Both the position numbers and the translations under genes were made by a program. The notes below the pieces were generated by a model. It was not told where the DNA came from, searched no databases, and saw only the letters and a list, made by a program, of their open reading frames with translations. Shown one piece after another: positions 18,157 through 27,380 of a DNA stretch of 64,000 nucleotides. The stretch spans positions 48,639 through 112,638 of the forward strand of contig NZ_KB911608.1 of the NCBI RefSeq assembly GCF_000383615.1, read 5' to 3'. The DNA comes from Streptomyces canus 299MFChir4.1. GTDB taxonomy: Bacteria > Actinomycetota > Actinomycetes > Streptomycetales > Streptomycetaceae. Each line of letters begins with the position of its first letter. Within the stretch, counting starts at the first letter, position 1.

Positions 18157-18939
18157 ATGCCCATCATCAGTACGGCCTCGCTCGCCCGTACCTTCCAGAC
18201 CCGGCGTGGCCCCGTGGAAGCCGTGCGCGGCATCGATCTGACCGTCCGCGAGGGCGAGATCCTCGGCTTCCTCGGCCCGAACGGAGCCGGGAAGACCACC
18301 ACGCTCCGGATGCTCACGACCTTGCTCGAACCCACCGGCGGCGCGGCCACCGTGGCCGGCCACGACCTCGCGACCGACGCCGCCGGGGTGCGCCGGGTGT
18401 GCGGGTACGTGGCCCAGTCCGGCGGGGTGGACCCACAGATCTCCGTACGCGAGGAACTGGTCACCCAGGGCCGCCTGTACCGCCTGACGAAAGCCCAAGC
18501 AGTAGCGCGTGCAGCCGAGTTGGCCCGCGACCTGGATCTCACCGACCTGCTCGACCGCAGGTGCGGCACGCTCTCCGGTGGTCAGCGCCGCCGCCTCGAC
18601 ATCGCGATGGCGCTCACGCACCGCCCGAAGGTGCTGTTCCTCGACGAGCCGACGACCGGCCTGGACCCCGCGAGCCGCGCCGACCTGTGGGACCTGGTCC
18701 GCGGACTGCGCGACGCGCACGGCACGACCGTCTTCCTGACCACTCACTACCTCGACGAGGCCGACGCCCTCGCCGACCGCCTCGTGATCGTCGACCAGGG
18801 CGTGGTCGTGGCCGAGGGCACACCGAGCGCCCTGAAACTGGAGTACGGCGGCTCGATCGACGCCTCGCTCCAGGACACCTTCCTCGCGATCACCGGCCGA
18901 GGTCCCCTCCCGGCCGACGCCGCCCCCGTAGCCGTATAG
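18157..18939 (+). CDS. Drr-type ABC exporter ATP-binding protein
   Basis: A 260-residue ATPase with Walker A GPNGAGKTT, Q-loop, signature LSGGQRRRLDIA, Walker B VLFLDEPTTGLDP and H-loop LTTHYLDEAD. The arrangement and the EAVRGIDLTVREGEILGFLG start match DrrA-like exporters for daunorubicin-type compounds. It is shorter than DrrA (~330 residues) at the C-terminus. It forms an operon with the permease seven bases downstream and is probably repressed by the divergent TetR protein. Substrate unknown. Confidence 0.9.
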   Translation: MPIISTASLARTFQTRRGPVEAVRGIDLTVREGEILGFLGPNGAGKTTTLRMLTTLLEPTGGAATVAGHDLATDAAGVRRVCGYVAQSGGVDPQISVREELVTQGRLYRLTKAQAVARAAELARDLDLTDLLDRRCGTLSGGQRRRLDIAMALTHRPKVLFLDEPTTGLDPASRADLWDLVRGLRDAHGTTVFLTTHYLDEADALADRLVIVDQGVVVAEGTPSALKLEYGGSIDASLQDTFLAITGRGPLPADAAPVAV

Positions 18940-18946
18940 GACAGCC

Positions 18947-19696
18947 ATGCTTCTGCACGACACCTCGATCATCTACGGCCGCTACCTGCGCCAGTCCCTG
19001 CGCTCCCGCTTCGCGCTGCTGTTCGGCGTCCTGATGCCCTTGCTGTACCTGGTCTTCTTCGGTCCGCTGCTCACCGGTCTCCCGCTGGGTGGGCGCGGCA
19101 GTTCCTGGCAGGTCCTGGTGCCGGGGCTGCTGCTCCAACTGGGGCTGTTCGGGGCGCTGTTCGCGGGCTTCATGATCATCCTGGAGAAGGGGCAGGGGGT
19201 GACGGAGCGGATGCGGGTCACGCCCGTCAGCCGGCTCGCCCTGCTCCTTGGCAGGGTGCTGCGGGAGGCGACGGTGTTCGTCTTCCAGGCGGTGCTGCTG
19301 GTGCTCGCCGCGGTCGCGATGGGGTTGCGGGCACCGCTGGCCGGGGTCCTGATCGGCTTCGCGTTCGTCGCCCTGCTGACCGTCTCGCTGGCCTCGCTGT
19401 CGTACGCGCTGGCGATGAAGGTCCGTACACCCCAGGAGTTCGGTCCGCTGGTCAACGCGGTGTCGATGCCGTCGATGCTGCTGTCCGGCCTGATGCTCCC
19501 GATGACCCTGGGCCCGGCCTGGCTGGACGTCCTGTCGCACCTCATGCCGTTCCGCTATCTGGTGGACGCGATGCGGGACGCGTACGTCGGCTCGTACACG
19601 ACGGATCACATGCTGTACGGCGTCCTGGTCGCCGTCGCCCTGACGGTGGTGGCCGTGACAGTGGGCACACGGGTCTTCCGGACGTCCGGGGCGTAA
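18947..19696 (+). CDS. Drr-type ABC exporter permease
   Basis: A 249-residue ABC-2 membrane protein with six predicted membrane helices. The DTSIIYGRYLRQSLRS start, ILEKGQGVTERMRVTP element and SMPSMLLSGLMLP motif are those of DrrB-like permeases. It lies directly behind the ATPase gene and completes the exporter. Confidence 0.9.
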   Translation: MLLHDTSIIYGRYLRQSLRSRFALLFGVLMPLLYLVFFGPLLTGLPLGGRGSSWQVLVPGLLLQLGLFGALFAGFMIILEKGQGVTERMRVTPVSRLALLLGRVLREATVFVFQAVLLVLAAVAMGLRAPLAGVLIGFAFVALLTVSLASLSYALAMKVRTPQEFGPLVNAVSMPSMLLSGLMLPMTLGPAWLDVLSHLMPFRYLVDAMRDAYVGSYTTDHMLYGVLVAVALTVVAVTVGTRVFRTSGA

Positions 19697-19709
19697 TTAC
19701 CCTGGCCTC

Positions 19710-20282
19710 ATGGTCAATCTGACGCGCATCTACACCAGGACCGGCGACCGGGGCACCACCGCCCTCGGCGACATGAGCCGGGTCGCCAAGACCGATCTGC
19801 GGATCTCCGCGTACGCGGACGCCAACGAGGCGAACGCGGTGATCGGCAGCGCGATCGCGCTGGGCGGGCTCGACGAGGAGGTCGTCAAGGTCCTCACCCG
19901 GGTGCAGAACGACCTGTTCGACGTCGGAGCCGACCTGTCCACGCCCGTGGTCGAGAACCCCGAGTTCCCGCCCCTGCGCGTCGAGCAGTTCTACGTCGAC
20001 AAGCTGGAGGCGGACTGCGACCGCTTCAACGAGCGGCTGGAGAAGCTCCGCTCCTTCATCCTCCCGGGCGGCACCCCGGGCGCGGCCCTGCTCCACCAGG
20101 CCTGCACGGTCGTACGCCGGGCCGAGCGCTCGACCTGGGCGGCCCTGGAGGTCCACGGTGACCACATGAACCCGCTCACCGCGACCTATCTGAACCGGCT
20201 GTCGGACCTGCTCTTCATCCTGGCGCGGACGGCCAACAAGGACGTGGGGGATGTCTTGTGGGTGCCTGGCGGCGAACGCTAG
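19710..20282 (+). CDS. PduO-type cob(I)alamin adenosyltransferase
   Basis: A 190-residue five-helix-bundle enzyme that moves the adenosyl group of ATP onto cob(I)alamin to make coenzyme B12. The N-terminal ATP loop reads IYTRTGDRGTTALGD, and downstream come FDVGADLSTP, FILPGGTPGAALLHQACTVVRRAER and the C-terminal NRLSDLLFILARTAN helix with the conserved N-R-L-S-D-L. It is complete. The last 67 coding bases and the sequence just after the stop are present again as a second partial copy downstream (20332-20419). Confidence 0.93.
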   Translation: MVNLTRIYTRTGDRGTTALGDMSRVAKTDLRISAYADANEANAVIGSAIALGGLDEEVVKVLTRVQNDLFDVGADLSTPVVENPEFPPLRVEQFYVDKLEADCDRFNERLEKLRSFILPGGTPGAALLHQACTVVRRAERSTWAALEVHGDHMNPLTATYLNRLSDLLFILARTANKDVGDVLWVPGGER

Positions 20283-20419
20283 CGAACCCCTCCCCGGCCG
20301 GGGGTCCGGGGGTTGCCCCCGGAAGACGCAGCATCCTGGCGCGGACGGCCAACAAGGATGTCGGGGACGTCCTGTGGGTGCCCGGCGGCGAACGCTAGCG
20401 AATACCCCTCCCCGGCCGG
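20216..20419 (+). repeat. Direct repeat: duplicated 3' end of the adenosyltransferase gene
   Basis: Bases 20216-20301 (last codons, TAG stop and 18 bases of trailer) recur at 20332-20419, offset 116 bases. Within the coding part the copies differ at five positions, and all five are synonymous (GAC/GAT, GTG/GTC, GAT/GAC, TTG/CTG, CCT/CCC). The trailer differs by a two-base insertion. The second copy has no start and is a remnant. Confidence 0.85.
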
Positions 20420-20455
20420 ATGTGGGGACGTGCTCCGAGTGTCGGGCGGGGAGCG

Positions 20456-20584
20456 TCAGCGCTCGCGCTTCGGGAACAGCGTGTAGCTGCCGGCGATGAC
20501 CAGGTTGATGCCGATCAGCCAGAGCATGCGCTGCTGCCAGGCGCGCAGCGAGTCGGTCTGCCCGTCGCCGACGTACCAGACCGC
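20456..20584 (-). pseudogene. C-terminal scrap of a small membrane protein
   Basis: Reading leftward, about 42 codons encode YVGDGQTDSLRAWQQRM followed by a hydrophobic helix (LWLIGINLVIAGSYTLF) and the basic end PKRER with a TGA stop. No start codon or ribosome-binding site belongs to it, and upstream the frame runs into antisense of the histidine kinase fragment, so the 5' part has been lost. Original function unknown. The breakpoint lies near 20585. Confidence 0.6.
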
Positions 20585-20585
20585 C

Positions 20586-21022
20586 GGCTGATCGGCATCC
20601 TGCGCGACGGCGACCACGAACCCTCCGCCGTCCCCACCCTCGACGGCCTCACCGCCCTCGTCGACGGAGCCCGCGCCAACGGTCTGGACGTCACCCTGGA
20701 CGCCTGCCACCACACCTCCGTGCCCGCTCCGGTCGAACTCGCCGCTTACCGCATCGTCCAGGAGTCGCTGACCAACGCCCTCAAGCACGCCTGTCCCGGC
20801 CGGGTCACGGTGTCCCTCGCCGAGCGGGACGGCGATCTGACGGTCGAGGTGAGCAGTCCGTACGGCGACCGGGACGGGCCGCGCGCCCCCGGTTCAGGGG
20901 CCGGTCTGGTCGGGATGCGGGAGCGGGCCACGCTGCTCGGCGGCGCGTTCGACGCCGGTCCCGACGGGGCGCACTGGACCGTACGCGCCACCCTGCCCCT
21001 GGACGAAGGAGTCCCCGAATGA
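20586..21022 (+). pseudogene. Truncated NarL-type sensor histidine kinase (C-terminal part only)
   Basis: About 145 codons encode the end of a HisKA_3 family kinase. They begin at RLIGILRDGD (the segment that normally follows the phospho-histidine helix), then AAYRIVQESLTNALKHA (N box) and GAGLVGMRERATLLGGAF (G boxes) to the end. The sensor domain and H box are missing and no start codon is available, so it is not expected to work. Its stop overlaps the start of the response regulator (ATGA), the normal coupling of such pairs. Confidence 0.82.
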
Positions 21023-21660
21023 TCCGTGTCCTCGTCGCCGAGGACCAGTCCGCCGTCCGCGCCCGGCTCGTCCTCATCCTGCGCAGCGCTCCCGGCATCG
21101 AGGTGGTCGGCGAGGCGGCGGACGGTGAGCAGGCGGTGGCGCTGGCCCGGGAGCTGAGACCGGATCTGGTGCTGATGGACGTCCAGATGCCGCGGCTGGA
21201 CGGGGTGTCGGCGACACGGAAGGTCGTCGCGGAAGGGCTCGCGGACGTCCTCGTGCTGACCACCTTCGACCTCGACGAGTACGTGTTCGGGGCCCTGCGG
21301 GCCGGCGCCGCGGGTTTCCTGCTGAAGAACACGGAGGCGAAGGACCTCATCACGGCCGTGCGCACGGTGGCGCGGGGCGAGGGCATCGTCGCCCCGGCCG
21401 TCACCCGGCGTCTGATCGCCGAGTTCGCCGCCAGGCCGGTCCGCGGGACGAGCGTCGATCCGGCCGTCCTCGGCACCCTCACCCGCCGGGAACGCGAGGT
21501 GCTCTCCTACCTCGGGGAGGGCCTGTCCAACGCCGACATCGCCGAGCGCCTGGACATGGCCGAGGCCACGGCGAAGACGCACGTCAGCCGTCTGCTGGGG
21601 AAGCTGGAGCTGCGCAGCCGGGTGCAAGCGGCCGTACTGGCGCAGGAGTTGGGCGTCTAG
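21019..21660 (+). CDS. NarL/FixJ-family response regulator
   Basis: A 213-residue two-domain regulator. The receiver domain has the acidic pair ED at residues 8-9 and phospho-acceptor Asp in LVLMDVQMPRLDG. The C-terminal LuxR-type HTH reads LTRREREVLSYLGEGLSNADIAERL ... AKTHVSRLLGKL. The cognate kinase gene directly upstream is truncated, so this regulator is now an orphan or is served by another kinase. The chitinase gene follows but has its own promoter. Confidence 0.9.
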   Translation: MIRVLVAEDQSAVRARLVLILRSAPGIEVVGEAADGEQAVALARELRPDLVLMDVQMPRLDGVSATRKVVAEGLADVLVLTTFDLDEYVFGALRAGAAGFLLKNTEAKDLITAVRTVARGEGIVAPAVTRRLIAEFAARPVRGTSVDPAVLGTLTRREREVLSYLGEGLSNADIAERLDMAEATAKTHVSRLLGKLELRSRVQAAVLAQELGV

Positions 21661-21678
21661 TTGCGTCTTGCACCAAGG

Positions 21679-21720
21679 TGGTCCAGACCTATTGACCTGT
21701 GGTCCAGACCTTTCTATTCT
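21679..21720 (+). promoter_or_regulatory. Chitinase promoter with two DasR-like operators
   Basis: A -35 TTGACC (21692-21697), 17-base spacer and -10 TATTCT (21715-21720). Two identical 12-base repeats TGGTCCAGACCT sit at 21679-21690 and 21700-21711, the second inside the spacer. This 12-mer is the known direct repeat of streptomycete chitinase promoters and matches the GntR-type regulator DasR operator (ACTGGTCTAGACCA-like), so repression relieved by amino-sugar phosphates is expected. Confidence 0.82.
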
Positions 21721-21778
21721 CGCGGCACCGTGGGTGTGAAGGCTCAGTCACGCCCCCAACTCCCCTAGGAGGCGCACG

Positions 21779-23602
<1,824 letters not shown>

Positions 23603-23618
23603 CCCACGATCCACTGAG

Positions 23619-23646
23619 GGCGCGCGGCATGTGCCGCGCGCCTTCG
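23619..23646 (+). terminator. Terminator after the chitinase gene
   Basis: Perfect 11-bp stem GGCGCGCGGCA / TGCCGCGCGCC with a very short central loop, followed by TTCGGC; it starts 17 bases after the stop codon. Confidence 0.75.
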
Positions 23647-23908
23647 GCGTACTCCCCCCAGGGCCGTTCGGCCCTCGCCGAGGGACCATCAGCGGCCGCA
23701 AGACAGCTGCCGACGGGGAACAATCGGTATCTCGACCGCAAGCGGAATGACTCATTCGGGGGGACGAATGACACGCAGTTCCAGCAACAGGCGAAACCCC
23801 GGCAGCCCGTCGGCCAGGCCCAGGACGGCCTACGTGGGGATGTTCACCGGGACGACGGTCGCGGCACTCCTGACCGTCTGGCCCGCCGGCGTCACCGTGA
23901 CCCTCGGC
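23647..23908. other. Intergenic stretch between convergent chitinase and DUF2550 genes
   Basis: No clear gene. A possible rightward start ATG at 23768 stands behind GGGGGGACGA and would read a short hydrophobic segment (VGMFTGTTVAALLTVW), but the frame runs on through the antisense strand of the next gene to 24397, so I do not call it. Confidence 0.4.
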
Positions 23909-24355
23909 TCAGGCCACGTTGACACGCTGACCGGGGGGAGCTGCCTCCAGCCACGCCAGGAAACCGGTCAGCGCGTCCTCGCTCATGGCGAGTTCGAGAC
24001 GCGTGCCCCGGTGCAGACAGGTCAGGATGACGGCGTCGGAGAGCAGGGCCATCTCCTCCTCCCCGTCGGGGAGACGACGGCCGGCGACCTCGATCGCGGC
24101 CCGCTCCAGGACCCGGCGCGGGCGATAGGCGTAGGAGAAGACGCGATACCACTCGACGCGGTCGCCGTTGTAGCGGGCGACGCCGTAGCTCCAGCCCTTG
24201 CCGCTGGGATCGGTCTTCTCCGGGACGTCCCACCGCAGGGAACAGTCGAAAGTGCCGCCGGAGCGCTGGATGAGTCTGCGCCGCAGACCGAAGACGAACA
24301 GCCCCAGCACCACCAGGGCCACGACGATTCCGCACACAGTCAGAGCGAGGACCAT
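23909..24355 (-). CDS. DUF2550 membrane-anchored protein
   Basis: A 148-residue protein with one N-terminal membrane helix (LALTVCGIVVALVVLGLFVFGL) and a cytoplasmic domain containing FDCSLRWDVPEK, GWSYGVARYNGD and WYRVFSYAYRPRRVLER, the hallmarks of the actinobacterial DUF2550 family. It is found directly after atpC in many actinobacteria, as here. Function unknown. GAGGAGG precedes both a GTG at 24361 and the ATG at 24355; spacing favours the ATG. Confidence 0.88.
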   Translation of the reverse strand: MVLALTVCGIVVALVVLGLFVFGLRRRLIQRSGGTFDCSLRWDVPEKTDPSGKGWSYGVARYNGDRVEWYRVFSYAYRPRRVLERAAIEVAGRRLPDGEEEMALLSDAVILTCLHRGTRLELAMSEDALTGFLAWLEAAPPGQRVNVA

Positions 24356-24497
24356 CGACACCGACCTCCTCGTCTCCTAGGTACCTTCAGTAGGTAACGG
24401 AACGGAAAAAACATCCAGATCTGCCTCAGCCGCGACCGGCTCCGGATCGCTCCGGTGCCGGCCGCGGCTGAGTGACGTCATACGGCTCCGCGCTGGT

Positions 24498-24872
24498 TCA
24501 GCGCGCAGTCGCCGCGCGCAGTCGTACGTCCGCGCGACGCTCGGCGGCGGCGTCGCCCTCCGCCTTCGCGCGCTCCAGCTCCCGCTCCGCGCGCTGGACG
24601 TCGATCTCGTCCGACAGCTCGGCGATCTCGGCCAGCAGCGACAGCTTGTTGTCGGCGAACGAGATGAAACCGCCGTGCACCGCGGCGACGACCGTCCCCC
24701 CATCGCTCGTACGGATGGTCACCGGGCCCGACTCCAGCACACCGAGCAGCGGCTGGTGACCGGGCATGACGCCGATGTCGCCGGACGTGGTGCGCGCGAC
24801 GACCAGGGTGGCCTCGCCGGACCAGACCTCTCGGTCGGCCGCGACCAGCGCGACGTGCAGCTCAGCAGCCAA
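24498..24872 (-). CDS. atpC: F1 ATP synthase epsilon subunit
   Basis: A 124-residue subunit: beta-sandwich domain with EVWSGEATLVVARTTSGDIGVMPGHQPLLGVL, then a C-terminal helical pair (DVQRAERELERAKAEGDAAAERR). It couples the central stalk to the c-ring and can brake ATP hydrolysis. The TTG start (LAAELHVALVAADRE) lies five bases after GAGGAG and matches the family N-terminus. It is the last gene of the atp operon, separated from atpD by 133 bases holding two hairpins. Confidence 0.95.
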   Translation of the reverse strand: MAAELHVALVAADREVWSGEATLVVARTTSGDIGVMPGHQPLLGVLESGPVTIRTSDGGTVVAAVHGGFISFADNKLSLLAEIAELSDEIDVQRAERELERAKAEGDAAAERRADVRLRAATAR

Positions 24873-24939
24873 GGTGGCTCCTCGGGTCACCACCCGGCGG
24901 TTCGGCCGGGTGTTGGTTACAAGTCTAGTGGGCGTGAAA

Positions 24940-24989
24940 GAGGGGGCGGGACGTACCCCGCCCCCTCAAGCGTGAACCACAGGGTTCAC
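24940..24989 (-). terminator. Tandem hairpins between atpD and atpC
   Basis: Reading leftward after atpD: first GTGAACC-ctgt-GGTTCAC (24972-24989), then an 11-bp GAGGGGGCGGG / CCCGCCCCCTC stem (24940-24967) followed by TTTC. The second looks like a terminator or processing signal inside the operon and should lower read-through into atpC. Confidence 0.65.
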
Positions 24990-25005
24990 ATGGAACTCAG
25001 TGGGT

Positions 25006-26442
25006 TCAGGAGACGCCGAGCTCCTTGGCGTTGGCCTTGAGGTCCTCCAGGCCACCGCACATGAAGAACGCCTGCTCCGGGAAGTGGTCGAACTCGCCGT
25101 CGCAGATCGCGTTGAACGCGGTGATCGACTCGTCCAGCGGCACGTCCGAGCCGTCCACGCCGGTGAACTGCTTGGCGACGTGGGTGTTCTGGGACAGGAA
25201 GCGCTCGACGCGGCGGGCACGCTGGACGACCAGCTTGTCCTCCTCGCTGAGCTCGTCGATGCCGAGGATCGCGATGATGTCCTGGAGGTCCTTGTACTTC
25301 TGGAGGATCCCCTTGACACGCATGGCCGTGTTGTAGTGGTCCGCCGTGATGTAGCGCGGGTCCAGGATCCGGGACGTGGAGTCCAGCGGGTCCACGGCCG
25401 GGTAGATGCCCTTCTCGGAGATCGGACGGGACAGAACCGTCGTCGCGTCGAGGTGGGCGAAGGTGGTGGCCGGGGCCGGGTCGGTCAGGTCGTCCGCGGG
25501 GACGTAGATCGCCTGCATCGAGGTGATCGAGTGACCACGGGTCGAGGTGATGCGCTCCTGGAGGAGACCCATCTCGTCGGCCAGGTTCGGCTGGTAACCC
25601 ACCGCGGAGGGCATACGGCCGAGCAGGGTCGACACCTCGGAACCGGCCTGCGTGAAGCGGAAGATGTTGTCGATGAAGAACAGCACGTCCTGCTTCTGCA
25701 CATCGCGGAAGTACTCCGCCATGGTCAGACCGGCGAGGGCCACGCGCAGACGGGTGCCCGGGGGCTCGTCCATCTGGCCGAAGACCAGCGCGGTCTTGTC
25801 GATGACGCCCGAGTCGGACATCTCCTCGATGAGGTCGTTGCCCTCACGGGTGCGCTCACCGACACCGGCGAACACGGAGACACCGTCGTGGTTGTTGGCG
25901 ACGCGGTAGATCATCTCCTGGATGAGCACCGTCTTGCCGACGCCGGCACCACCGAACAGACCGATCTTTCCACCCTTGACGTACGGGGTGAGAAGGTCGA
26001 TGACCTTGACGCCGGTCTCGAACATCTCGGTCTTCGACTCGAGCTCGTCGAAGTTCGGGGCCTTGCGGTGGATGGACCAGCGCTCGCCCTCGTACGTCTC
26101 GTCGACGTTCAGCACCTCACCGAGGGTGTTGAACACCTTGCCCTTGGTGAAGTCGCCGACCGGGACGGTGATGCCCGTGCCGGTGTCGGTGACGGTGGCC
26201 TGGCGGACCAGACCGTCGGTGGGCTGCATCGAGATGGTGCGGACCAGGCCGTCACCCAGGTGCTGGGCGACCTCCAGGGTCAGCGTCTTCTTCGCGCCGT
26301 CCTGGGCCGGGTCGGCCACCTCGACGTGCAGAGCGTTGTAGATCTCCGGCATCGCGTCGACGGGGAACTCCACGTCGACGACCGGGCCGATGACCCGGGC
26401 GACGCGGCCCGTGGCAGCGGCCGTCTCAACTGTCGTCGTCAT
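25006..26442 (-). CDS. atpD: F1 ATP synthase beta subunit
   Basis: A 478-residue catalytic subunit of the F1 head. Walker A GGAGVGKT, the catalytic VGERTREGNDL segment, Walker B VLFFIDNIFRFTQ and the DELSEEDKLVVQRARR C-terminal region with the DELSEED lever are all present. It starts one base into the stop of atpG (TAATG). The N-terminus carries a short actinobacterial extension (TTTVETAAATGRVARVIGP). Confidence 0.98.
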   Translation of the reverse strand: MTTTVETAAATGRVARVIGPVVDVEFPVDAMPEIYNALHVEVADPAQDGAKKTLTLEVAQHLGDGLVRTISMQPTDGLVRQATVTDTGTGITVPVGDFTKGKVFNTLGEVLNVDETYEGERWSIHRKAPNFDELESKTEMFETGVKVIDLLTPYVKGGKIGLFGGAGVGKTVLIQEMIYRVANNHDGVSVFAGVGERTREGNDLIEEMSDSGVIDKTALVFGQMDEPPGTRLRVALAGLTMAEYFRDVQKQDVLFFIDNIFRFTQAGSEVSTLLGRMPSAVGYQPNLADEMGLLQERITSTRGHSITSMQAIYVPADDLTDPAPATTFAHLDATTVLSRPISEKGIYPAVDPLDSTSRILDPRYITADHYNTAMRVKGILQKYKDLQDIIAILGIDELSEEDKLVVQRARRVERFLSQNTHVAKQFTGVDGSDVPLDESITAFNAICDGEFDHFPEQAFFMCGGLEDLKANAKELGVS

Positions 26443-27359
26443 TACCTGTCACTCCCCGCGGACGCGTCGGCGAGGGCTGCGGAGCCACCGACGATCTCGC
26501 TGATTTCCTGGGTGATTTCGGCCTGGCGGGCCGCGTTGGCAAGTCGGGAGAGCGTGGTGATGAGCTCTCCCGCGTTGTCGGTGGCCGACTTCATCGCACG
26601 CCGCGTGGCGGCGTGCTTGGAGGCGGCCGACTGGAGCAGCGCGTTGTAGATACGGCTCTCCACGTAGCGCGGCAGCAGGGCGTCGAGGACGTCCTCCGCC
26701 GAGGGCTCGAAGTCGTAGAGCGGGAGGATCTCGCCCTGCGGCTTGGCCTCCTGCGCCACCTCTTCGAGGCTGAGCGGCAGCAGACGGTCGTCGAGCGCCG
26801 TCTGCGTCATCATCGAGACGAACTCGGTGAAGACGATGTGGAGTTCGTCCACGCCGCCCTCGGCCGTGTCCTTCTCGATGGCCTCGATCAGCGGAGCCGC
26901 GACCTTCTTGGCGTCCGCGTACGTGGGCTCGTCGGTGAAGCCGCTCCACGACTCCGCGATCTTGCGCTCACGGAAGTTGAAGTGCGCGACACCGCGGCGG
27001 CCGACGATGTAGATGTCGACCTCCTGGCCCTCGCGCTCCAGCCGCTCGGTGAGCCGCTCCGCCTGCTTGATGGCGTTGGAGTTGAAGGCGCCGGCGAGAC
27101 CGCGGTCGCTCGTCAGGAGCAGCACCGCGGACCGCGTGACCGTCTCGGCCTTCGTGGTCAGCGGGTGCCTGGTGTTCGAGCCGGTGCCGACCGCCGTGAC
27201 CGCGCGGGTGAGCTCGGTCGCGTAGGGCGCCGAGGCCGCCACCTTGCGCTGCGCCTTGATGACGCGCGAGGCGGCGATCATCTCCATCGCCTTGGTGATC
27301 TTCTTGGTCGCGGTGACGGATCGGATGCGACGCTTGTAGACCCGGAGCTGGGCTCCCAT
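26442..27359 (-). CDS. atpG: F1 ATP synthase gamma subunit
   Basis: A 305-residue central-stalk subunit. The coiled-coil N-terminus (LRVYKRRIRSVTATKKITKAMEMIAASRV) and C-terminus (RRAMKSATDNAGELI ... RQAEITQEISEIVGG) that form the rotating shaft are intact, as is the TSDRGLAGAFN segment. It lies 21 bases after atpA and overlaps the atpD start by one base. Confidence 0.98.
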   Translation of the reverse strand: MGAQLRVYKRRIRSVTATKKITKAMEMIAASRVIKAQRKVAASAPYATELTRAVTAVGTGSNTRHPLTTKAETVTRSAVLLLTSDRGLAGAFNSNAIKQAERLTERLEREGQEVDIYIVGRRGVAHFNFRERKIAESWSGFTDEPTYADAKKVAAPLIEAIEKDTAEGGVDELHIVFTEFVSMMTQTALDDRLLPLSLEEVAQEAKPQGEILPLYDFEPSAEDVLDALLPRYVESRIYNALLQSAASKHAATRRAMKSATDNAGELITTLSRLANAARQAEITQEISEIVGGSAALADASAGSDR

Positions 27360-27380
27360 GAGTCAGGTCCCTTCCTTACG

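Noticed and set aside
20420..20590. Upstream extension of the histidine kinase frame toward 20420
   Set aside because: The residues before RLIGILRDGD are the antisense of the membrane-protein tail and have no kinase features, so they are not part of the kinase.
23768..24397. Possible small rightward gene with a good ribosome-binding site
   Set aside because: Most of the frame is antisense to the DUF2550 gene and the only suggestive part is a short hydrophobic stretch; kept only as a note.
25000..26649. Long rightward frames across atpD, atpG and atpA
   Set aside because: Antisense shadows of highly conserved ATP synthase genes.
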